From Desulforhopalus sp. (GTDB lineage Bacteria; Desulfobacterota; Desulfobulbia; Desulfobulbales; Desulfocapsaceae): a stretch of 42,094 bases of DNA. Shown here piece by piece: positions 8,764-18,684 of this stretch. Numbering within the stretch: the stretch's first letter is position 1; each line of letters opens with the position of its first letter. The DNA is taken from positions 1 to 42,094 of the forward strand of contig JANJUM010000084.1 of assembly GCA_024710585.1 (NCBI GenBank), given 5' to 3'. Under the pieces are notes generated by a model. That model saw only the letters and a list, made by a program, of their open reading frames with translations, did no database searches and had not been told where the DNA came from. The translations under genes and the position numbers were made by a program.

Positions 8764-9863
8764 TGAGGTGTACCTGCAAGCACCTTGCCTTCTTCTGCCA
8801 AAAGGGACAGCAGCAGGGTACTGTCATGGTGTTGGTCCTCTGGGTCATCGCCATGCTCTCCTCAGTGGCGATGCTGTACGGTGTCGCAGTTCGTGGCCGC
8901 TATCATGCTGAGGTTTATGCCTTGAACGATATGGAGGATATGGAGGCCATCGCCTCGCTGGCACTCGTGGTGCACCGACAACTTACGTTTTCTTCTTTCG
9001 ATACAGCCCAGGAGGGATCTCGCCATGGCTTTCAACTGCGAACGCAAGCATACCTCGCTGACCGGCAAGTGGGGGCGGAGCGGCCCTTGTGGACGGAGAG
9101 CAGCGAGGAGATGATGGGTCGAATCATTCCGGATGGGCGTGTCTACAAGGTGAAGATCGCAGACCGTCAGTACAGGCTCTCCGTGGAAGCGGAACAGGGG
9201 AAAGTGGATCTCAACGCAGTTCAAGAGGCATTCCTTCACCAGTTGTTGCGATGGTTGCAAGGGCGAAACGCAAGAGAAGGCGATGCGTTGGCAGACTGCC
9301 TGCTGGATTGGCGTGACAGTGACAATCTGGTCCGCCTGTCTGGTGCCGAGGAAGAGGCATATAGGCGCGCCGGTCTGGTCCAAGTCCCCGCTGACGGGCC
9401 CTTTGCCAGCGTCGATGAAATGCGTCTGGTCCTGGGAATGACCCCGCAACTCTACTTCGGACCTCTCGGCCAGGGCAGGGGGAAAGAGGTCGTCGAGCGG
9501 TGGGATGGCGGTTTGCGGGATCTCTTTACAGTCTACAATGGCACTGCTGATGTACTGCTAGATTACGCTCCGCCACCTCTCAGGGCGTTTTATGAAGACT
9601 TGGCCGCTATCGGTGGGGCGGAAGGGTTGGCAGAGACCGAGAGGGGAAAATCGCCACCTTTCCCCCGGCCTCCTTTCGCAGAAAAATCCATGGGGCAGAC
9701 GACTGGAAACGGTGAGTCCGCGAGGGTAGTGCTGCTTAAGGTGGACACGGGCCATGCCGCGTACCGGGTGTGGTTGCGCGTCAATGAAGGGAGCGTCTCC
9801 CCGAAGATACTCAGGGTGGAGGAAGATATGCATGCGATGATGGCAAGGCATGTTCAGAAATGA
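8763..9863 (+). CDS. gspK: Type II secretion minor pseudopilin GspK
   Basis: QQGTVMVLVLWVIAMLSSVAMLYGV, EQGKVDLNAVQEAFLHQLL, DCLLDWRDSDNLVRLSGAEEEAY (GspK signature LxDWxDxD). GTG start. Confidence 0.9.
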   Translation: MRCTCKHLAFFCQKGQQQGTVMVLVLWVIAMLSSVAMLYGVAVRGRYHAEVYALNDMEDMEAIASLALVVHRQLTFSSFDTAQEGSRHGFQLRTQAYLADRQVGAERPLWTESSEEMMGRIIPDGRVYKVKIADRQYRLSVEAEQGKVDLNAVQEAFLHQLLRWLQGRNAREGDALADCLLDWRDSDNLVRLSGAEEEAYRRAGLVQVPADGPFASVDEMRLVLGMTPQLYFGPLGQGRGKEVVERWDGGLRDLFTVYNGTADVLLDYAPPPLRAFYEDLAAIGGAEGLAETERGKSPPFPRPPFAEKSMGQTTGNGESARVVLLKVDTGHAAYRVWLRVNEGSVSPKILRVEEDMHAMMARHVQK

Positions 9864-11217
9864 AATCCTCGGGCTTGCCTGCTTGGGAGACAGAATTGAA
9901 AGCTGTCTTCTGATAAAACAGGGGAAACGCGCTGATGGGCCCTCCTGGGGGGCCGATCAGCTCCGCTCGCAAACCCTGGAGGTGCATGAACACAGAGAGG
10001 AAGCCGAGGTCTTGCGGCAGATACTGTCGCCGCTTGCGCCTTCCCGTCGTCGAGCGATCTGCTTGGGAATTGGGCGACGTCACTACCTGATGCGTGAGAT
10101 TCCTTGCCCTGGTTGCACTATAGAAGAAGCCATCGCCAGTATTCGTTTGTCACTTGATTATTATCTGCCGCTCCCCTGTGATGATGTCTACTGCGACCTG
10201 CTTGCCAAGCAGTGTAATGGAGTGGCCAACGTTCAACTGTACTGGGTGGAAAGAAGATACGTCGATGCCTTGGTTGCGGCTCTTCAAACAACTGGACATA
10301 TTCGTTCGCTGGTGACCGTTGCCCCCCTCTGCTGTGGCCTTGACCTGTATCTTCGCAGTTGTGGCCAGGAACACCTGCCGGGGTCATTGGTGTCAATGCA
10401 GACGCAGCTTCCCGTGGTGACCTTTCATGCCACTACGGAGTTCGCTGGGTCACTGCCGTTACGACTCGATTCGCAACAACGGCCGAAATTGGACCTGCCG
10501 TCCCTGGGAATGAAAATGGCCGAGACCATTGCCTTGCCGTTACGGATTCTCGGTATGCGGGGGGGGAACACTCATTTGCCGGCTCCACTTCAGCAATCCC
10601 TGGAAGAGGCCTTTCCTGATCAGGCCCTTATGTCCAGTTGCCTTCTCAATGTTGAGAATTGGGGTCAATGTGCGGCGATGCTGGCCTTTTCGGGCTCCAC
10701 GATGCCGCATTTTCATCCTGGCAAGCGAAGGGTGTGGCGAGAGGCTGGCGGCAAATTGCTTTTGAGCCTGACCGTCGTTGTGTTGCTCGCTGTGCTGGCC
10801 ATGGCCGCCTGTAATGGCTGGGAGTCAAGAGCCTTGCGCGAAAAGGCCGAAGAGCTTGAGGTCGATGCAAAGAGAGCACAGCAGAGGTATGCGCTGCTGG
10901 CATCCTCCGAAAAGGAACTTTTGGATATAAAGAAGCTCTACGACGATGTCAGCGCTTTCCGCATCGATTGCGTGGAATTGCTCGAGGCCTTGAAAAGTCT
11001 TGCCGAACAGACCCCAGCAACCACCTGGGTGCAGGGTTTGCAACAGAACGAAAGGAACGTGACCGTCGAGGTGGTTGGGACGGGAGCAGCCGACATCCTC
11101 GAGATATGGGGTAAAAATCCATATGTTGCGGGGGTTCGATTGGCGTCTCAGGTTAACAAGGATCGAGATGGCAAGGAGCATTTCCGCGTTGAGTTCCAAC
11201 TCCAGCGTGGGGAGTGA
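9850..11217 (+). CDS. gspL: Type II secretion GspL-like (PilM/PilN-type) protein
   Basis: Position between gspK and gspM; N-terminal actin-like region; single TM LLLSLTVVVLLAVLAMAACN; C-terminal periplasmic PilN-like domain. Confidence 0.75.
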   Translation: MFRNEILGLACLGDRIESCLLIKQGKRADGPSWGADQLRSQTLEVHEHREEAEVLRQILSPLAPSRRRAICLGIGRRHYLMREIPCPGCTIEEAIASIRLSLDYYLPLPCDDVYCDLLAKQCNGVANVQLYWVERRYVDALVAALQTTGHIRSLVTVAPLCCGLDLYLRSCGQEHLPGSLVSMQTQLPVVTFHATTEFAGSLPLRLDSQQRPKLDLPSLGMKMAETIALPLRILGMRGGNTHLPAPLQQSLEEAFPDQALMSSCLLNVENWGQCAAMLAFSGSTMPHFHPGKRRVWREAGGKLLLSLTVVVLLAVLAMAACNGWESRALREKAEELEVDAKRAQQRYALLASSEKELLDIKKLYDDVSAFRIDCVELLEALKSLAEQTPATTWVQGLQQNERNVTVEVVGTGAADILEIWGKNPYVAGVRLASQVNKDRDGKEHFRVEFQLQRGE

Positions 11218-11223
11218 CGAGAG

Positions 11224-11805
11224 ATGATCGGCGCAGTTCGGTTGCTTGTCCAACGTTTGCAGCACGTGAGCAACAGCCCGGTGATTTTTTTTGGTATCCC
11301 CCTGGCTTGTGTGCTGATGACGGTCAGATATCTCTACCTGCCGTCTGCAGGCGTCAATGATGAGCTCGCCCAGGTCATAGCGGCGCGAGAATCGAATATC
11401 GCTAAACTCAATGAGAAAACGAGGGAGATCCATGCCCGACTCGAAGGCAGGGAGGAGTGGGAGCAAAAGATGGCGATGATGGCAGGCCGAGGTGTCGATG
11501 GTGAAAGCCGGGAATCAGCAAATAGCCAGCTGGCGCGCCTGGTCACCGAATCCTGCACAAGCGCTGGCATGTCTGTTGTGAGCTACAACGGAGTCACGCC
11601 AAAGCAGTGGGAGGGAAGAGACCTCCTCGGGGTCAGTGTATCCATGGAGGGAAAAACCGAGAATCTCGTCGCCTTGCTGACACAGATACGCGAAAAGCTG
11701 CCGGATAGTCGCCTGCAATCCTTGCAGATTCAGAACGTTGATGTAGAGGCCTCGCGCCTGACCATACAGTTGGAGTTACATGCACTCTATTTCCCTCGTC
11801 GTTGA
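11224..11805 (+). CDS. gspM: Type II secretion GspM/PilO-like protein
   Basis: N-terminal TM, coiled coil, C-terminal ferredoxin-like region; operon position just upstream of gspD. Confidence 0.72.
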   Translation: MIGAVRLLVQRLQHVSNSPVIFFGIPLACVLMTVRYLYLPSAGVNDELAQVIAARESNIAKLNEKTREIHARLEGREEWEQKMAMMAGRGVDGESRESANSQLARLVTESCTSAGMSVVSYNGVTPKQWEGRDLLGVSVSMEGKTENLVALLTQIREKLPDSRLQSLQIQNVDVEASRLTIQLELHALYFPRR

Positions 11806-11812
11806 GCACACA

Positions 11813-13882
11813 ATGAATCGTCTTCTTTCTCGTCTTTCCGTGTTCGTCTGTCCCTCGGTCATCAGTGCTTTGATTGTACTGTGGCCATTCTGCCCAGTTC
11901 TTGCCCAGGATGAACTCGAACCAAAGCCACTTGTCGTCAATCGCGGTCTGGTCATGCCAGCCGACAGGAATCAGGCGAAGCCGGTAAATTTCGTGCTCGA
12001 TGACATGGATATCGAACCCCTGCTCGCCCATATCATCGGTGAAGCGCTTGGCCGCAATTATGTTATCGAACCCGGTATTCAGGGATCCATGTCACTCAAT
12101 ATCAAGGGAAGTTATACCGACGAGCAGCTGATGGAACTGCTCAACGCGGTGTTTCAGCTGCACGGTATTGCCATTGTCGAAGGCGAGAACGGCATGATCA
12201 AAGTGGTCAAGAAAGGGGCAAGTGGTCGCTTTACCAGTGTTTTCGGTGAGGATGGCGGCGGGCGGAAGTCTGTGGGTGACCGAATCAGCGTTTTTCAACT
12301 GTCGTATCTCACTCCGAGCCATGTGGCGCAGATAATTGCCAACTTTGTGTCACCTGGTGCCGTCGTATTGCCCGAAGCAAAGACCAACAGCCTGATCGTT
12401 GTAGATTCACCGGAGGTGTTGCGGAAAATTCGGCAGATAATCAGTATGATGGACACAGATTTCTTCAAGGATCTCTACTGGAACATCTATACGCCTATTT
12501 ATGCCGATGTCGCCGAGTTGACCAAGGACCTCGAAAAGATCTTCAAGGCCAAAGGATTGTACAGTCTTCCTGGAACCGATTCAGGTGGCATTCAGATTAT
12601 GCCGCTTAAAACCATCGGGGGGCTTCTGGTCATCAGCAAATGGCAGAGCGCCCTCGATCTTGTAGGGCATTTCGTCAAGGAACTCGATCGTGGCAACGCC
12701 GGGAAAAGTAGCAAGCTGTATGTCTATACTGTGCAAAATAATAGTGCCGAAAATATCGCCAAGATGTTGACGGAGATCTTTGGCGACGAGAGTGCCAAGA
12801 CGCCTAAAGGGGAAGAACGAAAGGTGGTGGTCAAGAGAGCCGAGATGCCAGAAGCCCAATCTGAAGAGGAGACTGGGGATGTCGAGTTGAGTGGCGACGT
12901 CAGATTCATTCCCAATCAGGACTTGAATCTCTTGCTGGTAAAAGCATCTCCACGGGATTATGCCATAATCAACGATATTATCGAGAAACTCGATATCTTG
13001 CCGCGACAGGTGATGATCGATGTGATCATCGTCGATGTCAAACTGAATGACGGCATGGAATATGGCATTCAGTGGCTGCTCAAGCAGAAAAAAATAACTC
13101 TTAATGGGGACCGATATTCCTCCGATGTCGCGCTGTCTTTCCCCAGCGAGCTTGGGAATCTTGAAAAAGACACGCTTCTCGGCAAAGGTTTGTCGGGCTT
13201 GACCTATGGCCTGTTCGATTCTGCCGGAGATCTGGCAGGTCTGATTCGACTCATAGCGAGCAAGACGGACACCAATTTGCTGGCGTCCCCCAACATCCTC
13301 GCGGTGGACAACAAGGAGTCAACCATCGAGGCGGGGGAAGAGGTGCCCACCAAAACCGGCGAGACGACCACCGCCACTGGTTCGACGACGCAATCGATCC
13401 AGTACCGGCAAACCGGCTTTATCCTCAAGGTCAAGCCATCGATCAACGACAGTGGTGTCGTTCGCCTGGAAGTCACGCAAGAATACAGCGAAGTTTCCAG
13501 TCGGGATACCGGCGGCGCCGAGTCTCCGGCATTTATAAAGCGGAAGGCGGCAACCAATCTCGTCGCCCATGATGGCCAGACCGTGGTGATCGGCGGGCTG
13601 ATCAAACAGACACAAAACGCAGTCAGCGCAGGCATTCCGTACTTACAGGATATCCCTGTGCTTGGCTATCTCTTTGGCGGCAGTCAGGTCTCAAAGGATA
13701 AGAGCGAACTTCTCATCGCCATCACCCCCCATGTTATCCGCAGCAAGGAACAGGTCGATGATCTCACCGCTCAGTTCGTAGGCCGTGTCAAGGCGCTGAA
13801 GGATGTTATCGAAGAGGCCAAAGGCGCAAAAGCGTCACCATCGACAGATGGTGACGGGGCAGTGCCAAAGGAAGAACGATGA
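11813..13882 (+). CDS. gspD: Type II secretion outer-membrane secretin GspD
   Basis: N0/N1-N3 domains and secretin core (VRLEVTQEYSEVSS...NLVAHDGQTVVIGGLIKQTQNAVSAGIPYLQDIPVLGYLFGGSQVSKDKSELLIAITPHVI). ATG 11813 preferred over the ORF-track start at 11780. Confidence 0.95.
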   Translation: MNRLLSRLSVFVCPSVISALIVLWPFCPVLAQDELEPKPLVVNRGLVMPADRNQAKPVNFVLDDMDIEPLLAHIIGEALGRNYVIEPGIQGSMSLNIKGSYTDEQLMELLNAVFQLHGIAIVEGENGMIKVVKKGASGRFTSVFGEDGGGRKSVGDRISVFQLSYLTPSHVAQIIANFVSPGAVVLPEAKTNSLIVVDSPEVLRKIRQIISMMDTDFFKDLYWNIYTPIYADVAELTKDLEKIFKAKGLYSLPGTDSGGIQIMPLKTIGGLLVISKWQSALDLVGHFVKELDRGNAGKSSKLYVYTVQNNSAENIAKMLTEIFGDESAKTPKGEERKVVVKRAEMPEAQSEEETGDVELSGDVRFIPNQDLNLLLVKASPRDYAIINDIIEKLDILPRQVMIDVIIVDVKLNDGMEYGIQWLLKQKKITLNGDRYSSDVALSFPSELGNLEKDTLLGKGLSGLTYGLFDSAGDLAGLIRLIASKTDTNLLASPNILAVDNKESTIEAGEEVPTKTGETTTATGSTTQSIQYRQTGFILKVKPSINDSGVVRLEVTQEYSEVSSRDTGGAESPAFIKRKAATNLVAHDGQTVVIGGLIKQTQNAVSAGIPYLQDIPVLGYLFGGSQVSKDKSELLIAITPHVIRSKEQVDDLTAQFVGRVKALKDVIEEAKGAKASPSTDGDGAVPKEER

Positions 13883-13922
13883 AAGTGCGCCTGTTGTTTG
13901 CGGGGGTTTCCTTTTGGCAACA

Positions 13923-14741
13923 ATGAAAAAGCAATCATTTCTGGGGTGCTGGGAGATGCTGAAGGGGGCCTTGGCATGGCGCTTGGCATCTCGTGCGCTG
14001 GTCTTGCTGGTCTGTTCGATGTTCTGGCCGGAGCTCAACAAGTGTCTGGCCCAGGAAGATTTCAGCAGTATCTACAGTAAGGATCTGTTTTCCCCGCAAC
14101 GTCGCCAGGCTCCCGTTGCCCAGCCAGATGTACTTCCTGAGCCTTTTCCACCTCCGCAAGAAGCACAGAATACCATCGTGTTGCGCGGCATTGTCGAAAT
14201 CGGTGGGGTGCGACGTGCTTGTCTGACCTTGCAGGATGGGACTCGCTCTGCTCAGGCCTTGTCCCCGTCCGGAGAAAACACCACGGTGCTTGGAAGAGGC
14301 GAAACAACTGGGCGTTGGGTGGTCGAAAAGGTGCAAGAACGTTCGGTCGAACTCGTCGACAAGGGCGGGCAACGACTTCACCTGTCCATTTACGATGTCA
14401 AGACTCAGGGAACGAAGGCGAAGGGGAAAAAGCAGGCGGTGGGGCTGTTGACCAAACCGGATATGCCGCCACCTCCCCCCATCATACACTCCGCGCCAGC
14501 ACAGACTCAAGAAGGATCGAGTGTTCAAGTTGAAGGCGAGACTCCTGCTGCACCTGAGGCAACGACGCACAATCACTCTCGAGAAGAAGAAAGCCTGGCC
14601 GAGGAAATCAGCCGCCAGCAGGTGACGAAGGGAAGAAAGCTGCGCGGGGGGGATGGCAACAAACGACGTGAAGGGCTGTCCGGCTCGCCAGCACCACCCC
14701 CGATTCCCTCAGAACTCTATCGCACGACATCGAAGGAATAG
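13923..14741 (+). CDS. gspC: GspC-like type II secretion clamp protein (HR-type domain, no PDZ)
   Basis: N-terminal hydrophobic segment, DLFSPQR, then TIVLRGIVEIGGVRRACLTLQDG...RWVVEKVQERSVELVDKGGQRLHLSIYD (HR/PulP-like fold), then a proline- and charge-rich tail. Confidence 0.6.
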   Translation: MKKQSFLGCWEMLKGALAWRLASRALVLLVCSMFWPELNKCLAQEDFSSIYSKDLFSPQRRQAPVAQPDVLPEPFPPPQEAQNTIVLRGIVEIGGVRRACLTLQDGTRSAQALSPSGENTTVLGRGETTGRWVVEKVQERSVELVDKGGQRLHLSIYDVKTQGTKAKGKKQAVGLLTKPDMPPPPPIIHSAPAQTQEGSSVQVEGETPAAPEATTHNHSREEESLAEEISRQQVTKGRKLRGGDGNKRREGLSGSPAPPPIPSELYRTTSKE

Positions 14742-14942
14742 CCTGTGTAAGGCGAGGCAGTCACTCAACACGATATTCCACCAGGCAAAAGGGGCAGGCG
14801 CTTCAAGCGTTAAAAATTTTCAGACCGGTGCAGAGAGTGTCTGCCCGCGGAGATGTATCGGGCGCGAATCGAACATTGCTTCACTTCAGAGAAGGCTTCT
14901 GCTTTCTTCGTGGCAGACGGCATTGGAGTGTAATTCAGGGGT

Positions 14943-15287
14943 TTAGAATGCGGAACGCCTGCTGCCGAACACTACGTCCCTGATGTCAGTGCCAGGACGA
15001 AAGCTCAGGAAAAGCAGATAGGCACCAAGAAAGATCATGCCACCGAAAAAGGCGACCACGCCGAGAACAATCCCCACTGTCGAGAACCGGTTCCGCCAGG
15101 CAACCCATATTCCGGAAAGGCCGAGAAAAGTCATGAAATCGAGGTTGAACTGGCCAGGCCAGGACATTTCGGCGATATCGGCGAAGAAGACCGGCAGAAG
15201 GTGCCAACCGTGCTCGGCTCCAACCAACAGTGTGTAACCAGCCAGGATCACCCAGGCGACGGCGAGGTACAGACGAAAGAGAGTCAT
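14943..15287 (-). CDS. Small integral membrane hypothetical protein
   Basis: From MTLFRLYLAVAWVILAGYTLL onward, three or so hydrophobic helices. Last gene after the thioesterase on the same strand. Confidence 0.55.
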   Translation of the reverse strand: MTLFRLYLAVAWVILAGYTLLVGAEHGWHLLPVFFADIAEMSWPGQFNLDFMTFLGLSGIWVAWRNRFSTVGIVLGVVAFFGGMIFLGAYLLFLSFRPGTDIRDVVFGSRRSAF

Positions 15288-15350
15288 AGGCGTTTGCGGG
15301 ATGTTTGCAGCGGCAACCACTCCGGAAGGAGTCTCAGCCTCATGAAAAGT

Positions 15351-15806
15351 TTATTCGGGGAGAAATTTTCTTTCCCCAACATCGAGCCCCTTGCCTGGGA
15401 GGACCATCAGTGTCGAGGTGCCGTGGGCGAGAAGGGTGCCGAGGTCATCGAAAACTGTCGCCTCGGAATAACAGAGTGATTTGCCCTCTTTGATACTGCG
15501 ACCTTGTGCATGAAGTCTGCCATGGGTGGCCGGCCGGAGATAATTGAGCTTGAGGTCGACGTTCACCAGGCCTGCATCTTCGTCAAGGCTCATGAACACA
15601 GCCCAGAATGTCGCCGTGTCGATGAGGGTGGCGATGACCCCGCCATGTACCAACCCGAAGGGTTGTAAATGAACCGTGCTCAAGAGAAGTTCGATTTTCG
15701 CCAGTCCGACATCCATCTCGATCAGGTTCATGGACATGTGTTTTGGAAAAGGGGCTTTGCTGACGATATCCTGTATCTTGCGGATGTACTCTGGGTTCGG
15801 TTTCAT
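15351..15806 (-). CDS. PaaI-like hotdog-fold thioesterase
   Basis: QPFGLVHGGVIATLIDTATFWAVF hotdog motif; LNYLRPATHGRLHAQGRSIKEGKSLCYSEATVFDDLGTLLAHGTSTLMV. Confidence 0.88.
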   Translation of the reverse strand: MKPNPEYIRKIQDIVSKAPFPKHMSMNLIEMDVGLAKIELLLSTVHLQPFGLVHGGVIATLIDTATFWAVFMSLDEDAGLVNVDLKLNYLRPATHGRLHAQGRSIKEGKSLCYSEATVFDDLGTLLAHGTSTLMVLPGKGLDVGERKFLPE

Positions 15807-15828
15807 GCTGTGTTGCGGAGTCGCAATG

Positions 15829-16335
15829 CTATCGTTGAGGAACGAAGGAAAAGGTGATGACACAACGCGAATCACCGTTGACCAGGCTTTCCACTATGGA
15901 ATGCACCGGCTCGAGCCTGAGCGCTTTCATGACGCCGTTACGTATTGCCTGACAGCCGCAGGCATATCCCTTCGTCATATTGGCAATTTGCAGCGAATCA
16001 AAGGCGTTGCACTGTTGTCCGATCCAGGTCGCCTTGTCGCCGTCGATGGTTATCGGCTCATGAACGTACATGTCATCAAAGAAGCAGTTCGCCCAGATCT
16101 TTCTGAAGATGGCAACCAGGTCTTGGATGTTCTCCGGCTTCTGTATCTGGCCGGATTTCAGTAACATCAGGGTGTATTTTCTAAAAAAGAGCTCATTTGC
16201 CTGGATGTTCAGCCTGTTGGCGCGCTCTTCCCCCAGTTCTCTGACTGCGGTTGCATGCCAGTAGGAGTCATGCAGCCACCAGAGTTTCTTGAGAGTATTC
16301 ATCTCCTCGGTTGTTCCCACGTCGGCATCGCTCAT
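15829..16335 (-). CDS. DUF6125 / L-2-amino-thiazoline-4-carboxylic-acid-hydrolase-like protein
   Basis: NTLKKLWWLHDSYWHATAVRELGEERANRLNIQANE...CNAFDSLQIANMTKGYACGCQAIRNGVMKALRL. Start 16335 in ATGA overlap with the tetR stop. Confidence 0.65.
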   Translation of the reverse strand: MSDADVGTTEEMNTLKKLWWLHDSYWHATAVRELGEERANRLNIQANELFFRKYTLMLLKSGQIQKPENIQDLVAIFRKIWANCFFDDMYVHEPITIDGDKATWIGQQCNAFDSLQIANMTKGYACGCQAIRNGVMKALRLEPVHSIVESLVNGDSRCVITFSFVPQR

Positions 16336-16955
16336 ATCAATCTCCACTCGGCATCGTTATCGATCTTTTTCGGCAGTGTCATAAGAAGCGCTTCAACCTG
16401 GGACAAGGCCTGCTCCATATAGCCCTCATCGCCGGTTGCCCTGGTCATGGCGTATCCGCCTTCGACAAGACAAATCAGCACCCGGGCGGTATTTTCCGCA
16501 TTGCTGTTTCTTGCAAACTCGCCGCTCTCGATGCCTTCCTCAACCAGAGAAACGATGGCACGTTTCCACTCGTCGATCGCCGCACGCACCACTGCCTGCA
16601 GTTGGTCGTTGACATCGCCGCTATCGATGGCGGTGTTGACGATCGGGCAACCGCCGGATTGTATGACCTGCCGGTAAATGATCCGGAAGGTGTTTGGGTA
16701 GGCGAGGAGCTTTTCAAGATAGGTGCGTCCTGCAATGATATTTTCCTTCAGTCGATCTTTGATAAAGGAAAGGTTGTGTTCGAAGGCGAGGACGGCAAGC
16801 TCGTCTTTGTTCGCGAAATTGCCGTAAATGGCTCCTTTGCTCAACCCGGTGGTGTCGGTCAGGTCTTTCAGACTGGTGGCGGCATAGCCCTTGCGGTTGA
16901 AGACCGGGGCCACCTGCTGGATGATGAAGTCTTTGGTTCGTTCTGCTTTGCCCAT
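16332..16955 (-). CDS. TetR/AcrR family transcriptional regulator
   Basis: N-terminal HTH: AERTKDFIIQQVAPVFNRKGYAATSLKDLTDTTGLSKGAIYGNFANKDELAVLAF. Confidence 0.93.
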   Translation of the reverse strand: MGKAERTKDFIIQQVAPVFNRKGYAATSLKDLTDTTGLSKGAIYGNFANKDELAVLAFEHNLSFIKDRLKENIIAGRTYLEKLLAYPNTFRIIYRQVIQSGGCPIVNTAIDSGDVNDQLQAVVRAAIDEWKRAIVSLVEEGIESGEFARNSNAENTARVLICLVEGGYAMTRATGDEGYMEQALSQVEALLMTLPKKIDNDAEWRLI

Positions 16956-16963
16956 GGCTAAAA

Positions 16964-16979
16964 TATACCGAACGGTATA
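16964..16979. promoter_or_regulatory. Putative TetR operator palindrome
   Basis: TATACCG-AA-CGGTATA, a perfect 7-bp inverted repeat 8 bp upstream of the tetR ATG (16955). Confidence 0.75.
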
Positions 16980-17242
16980 ATATTAAGCAAGCTGCATTTT
17001 GCATATTGGCACAACGTTCCATTATGCCGAGCTTTTTCTGGCTGCCATTTCCAAAAAAACACCCGCAGGCCTCGACTTCGCTGGCCACGCACATCAAGTG
17101 ATATGCAGATGCCAGTCAAGTGCGTAATTCTGAAATCGCACGCGGCCTTGTCTGGGAGAGAACGAGGTATTCTGCAGACGAGGTGCAGTTTGCAGAACAA
17201 GGAGGAAGCAATGGAGGCGTCTCACCTATGCGGCTGGCTCTG

Positions 17243-17740
17243 TTAGAGCTCAGGTGCCAAAAAGCTGATGAGCAGGCTCTGCAGGGAGGTTTCGAGGCGC
17301 CGGTAGCTGATGCGCGGGCATTTGTCGAGCATGATCTTGGCCGCCTTGACCTGATCGGTGTCGCTGTATTTGTCGGAGAGGTAAATGATCTCTTTGATGC
17401 CGGCCTGGATGATCACCTTGGTGCACTCGTTGCACGGAAAGAGACCCACATAGATGCGGCAGTCGCGCAGGTCGGTGGAGATCGAGTTGAGCACCGCGTT
17501 CAGTTCCGCGTGGCAGACATAAGGGTATTTGGTGTCGAGGAACTTTCCCTGGCGTTCCCAGGGCAACTCGTCATCGGAACAGCCCCAGGGAAAGCCGTTG
17601 TAGCCGACACCGACGATCTTGTTCTGGTCGTTGGCGACGCAGGCCCCCACCTGAGTGTTGGGGTCCTTGCTGCGCTGGGCGGAAAGCAGGGCCACCGCCA
17701 TGAAGTACTCGTCCCAGGAGAGGTAGTTCTGTCGTTTCAT
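17243..17740 (-). CDS. Deoxycytidylate (dCMP) deaminase family protein
   Basis: [10 protein letters not shown] zinc-binding motif and [39 protein letters not shown]. Confidence 0.93.
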   Translation of the reverse strand: MKRQNYLSWDEYFMAVALLSAQRSKDPNTQVGACVANDQNKIVGVGYNGFPWGCSDDELPWERQGKFLDTKYPYVCHAELNAVLNSISTDLRDCRIYVGLFPCNECTKVIIQAGIKEIIYLSDKYSDTDQVKAAKIMLDKCPRISYRRLETSLQSLLISFLAPEL

Positions 17741-18585
17741 CGCGTCTCGTCGCCTTTCTGGGCCTGGAATTTTCGTCGCCGGTCGCGCCAGGTATTAAGG
17801 CCGCAGACAGTGTCGACAAAGCTGCGCACCGCCTTGTAGTAGAGCGCGCCGGCTGTCCTGGCGACATTGCCGTGCCGCGCTCCTGGAACCAGCAGGAACT
17901 GTTTGGTCTTGGCCGCCGATGAGGCCTGGAGCTTTTCTACCTCGGGGATGGGCACCAGTTCATCTTTCGATCCATGGAAGATGCTGGTAGCCAGCTTGAT
18001 CGTCCCCATCTTTTCGAGAACGCCAAAGCTGTCACCTTCGGCGACGGCCTGGGACGCCTCTTCCAGGCCAAGGGCCTGAAGCAGGGTTTTGCCTTGACAA
18101 TAGGCGCTCTCAAGGATCAGCCCCTTGAGTTTTTCCTGGTGGCCACTGGCGATGGAGACTGCGCATAATGAGCCGAGGGAGCGGCCGAAGACAAAGAGCG
18201 GCGCGGTGTGCCCCCGGGAGCCCAGCCACTCGATCGCCTGAAGAAATTGGCTGTCGGCGTCGCCAAGCAGGGTGGCAAGGGAGGGGTTGCCAGTGCTGCC
18301 GCCGAAACCGCGGTAAGAAAAAACGAGGACATTGAGGCCGGTGGCGCGGTAGCCTTCCGCCTCGTCGGTGAAGGTGTCACACGATTCTTCGCCGCCATGG
18401 AAGTAGAGCAATGTCGGATTCCCTTTAGCTGCTTCGTAGAAACGCGCCGTGAGAGTCGCTCCGTCTACTGCCAGGGTGATATCCTCGCTGTTTTCAGCTG
18501 GCGCGAGGGGCTCGGCGGCAGGAGGCGGTTGCAGCAGGCGGGCGGTGACGTCAGGGCGATCGAACGGCTGAAGCGTTGTCATCAT
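17737..18585 (-). CDS. Alpha/beta hydrolase
   Basis: LLYFHGGEE, nucleophile elbow [34 protein letters not shown] overlap with the dCMP deaminase gene. Confidence 0.88.
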   Translation of the reverse strand: MMTTLQPFDRPDVTARLLQPPPAAEPLAPAENSEDITLAVDGATLTARFYEAAKGNPTLLYFHGGEESCDTFTDEAEGYRATGLNVLVFSYRGFGGSTGNPSLATLLGDADSQFLQAIEWLGSRGHTAPLFVFGRSLGSLCAVSIASGHQEKLKGLILESAYCQGKTLLQALGLEEASQAVAEGDSFGVLEKMGTIKLATSIFHGSKDELVPIPEVEKLQASSAAKTKQFLLVPGARHGNVARTAGALYYKAVRSFVDTVCGLNTWRDRRRKFQAQKGDETR

Positions 18586-18643
18586 CGTTTCTCAACAGGA
18601 GGGGAACCGGGGTTTGTCGGCTGAACGGGGTACAGTAGAAACA

Positions 18644-18674
18644 ACAAAAGGCGGCACAACATGCCGCCTTTTGT
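18644..18674 (-). terminator. Rho-independent terminator downstream of tRNA-His
   Basis: Perfect 13-bp inverted repeat ACAAAAGGCGGCA-CAACA-TGCCGCCTTTTGT; on the minus strand the 3' arm runs into TTTTGTTGTTT. Confidence 0.8.
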
Positions 18675-18684
18675 CGAATATCGG

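Noticed and set aside
14800-14825. Terminator after gspC-like gene (CGCTTCAAGCGTTAAAAATTTT)
   Set aside because: The stem CGCTT-C-AAGCG leaves a 1-nt loop, which cannot form; not a credible intrinsic terminator.
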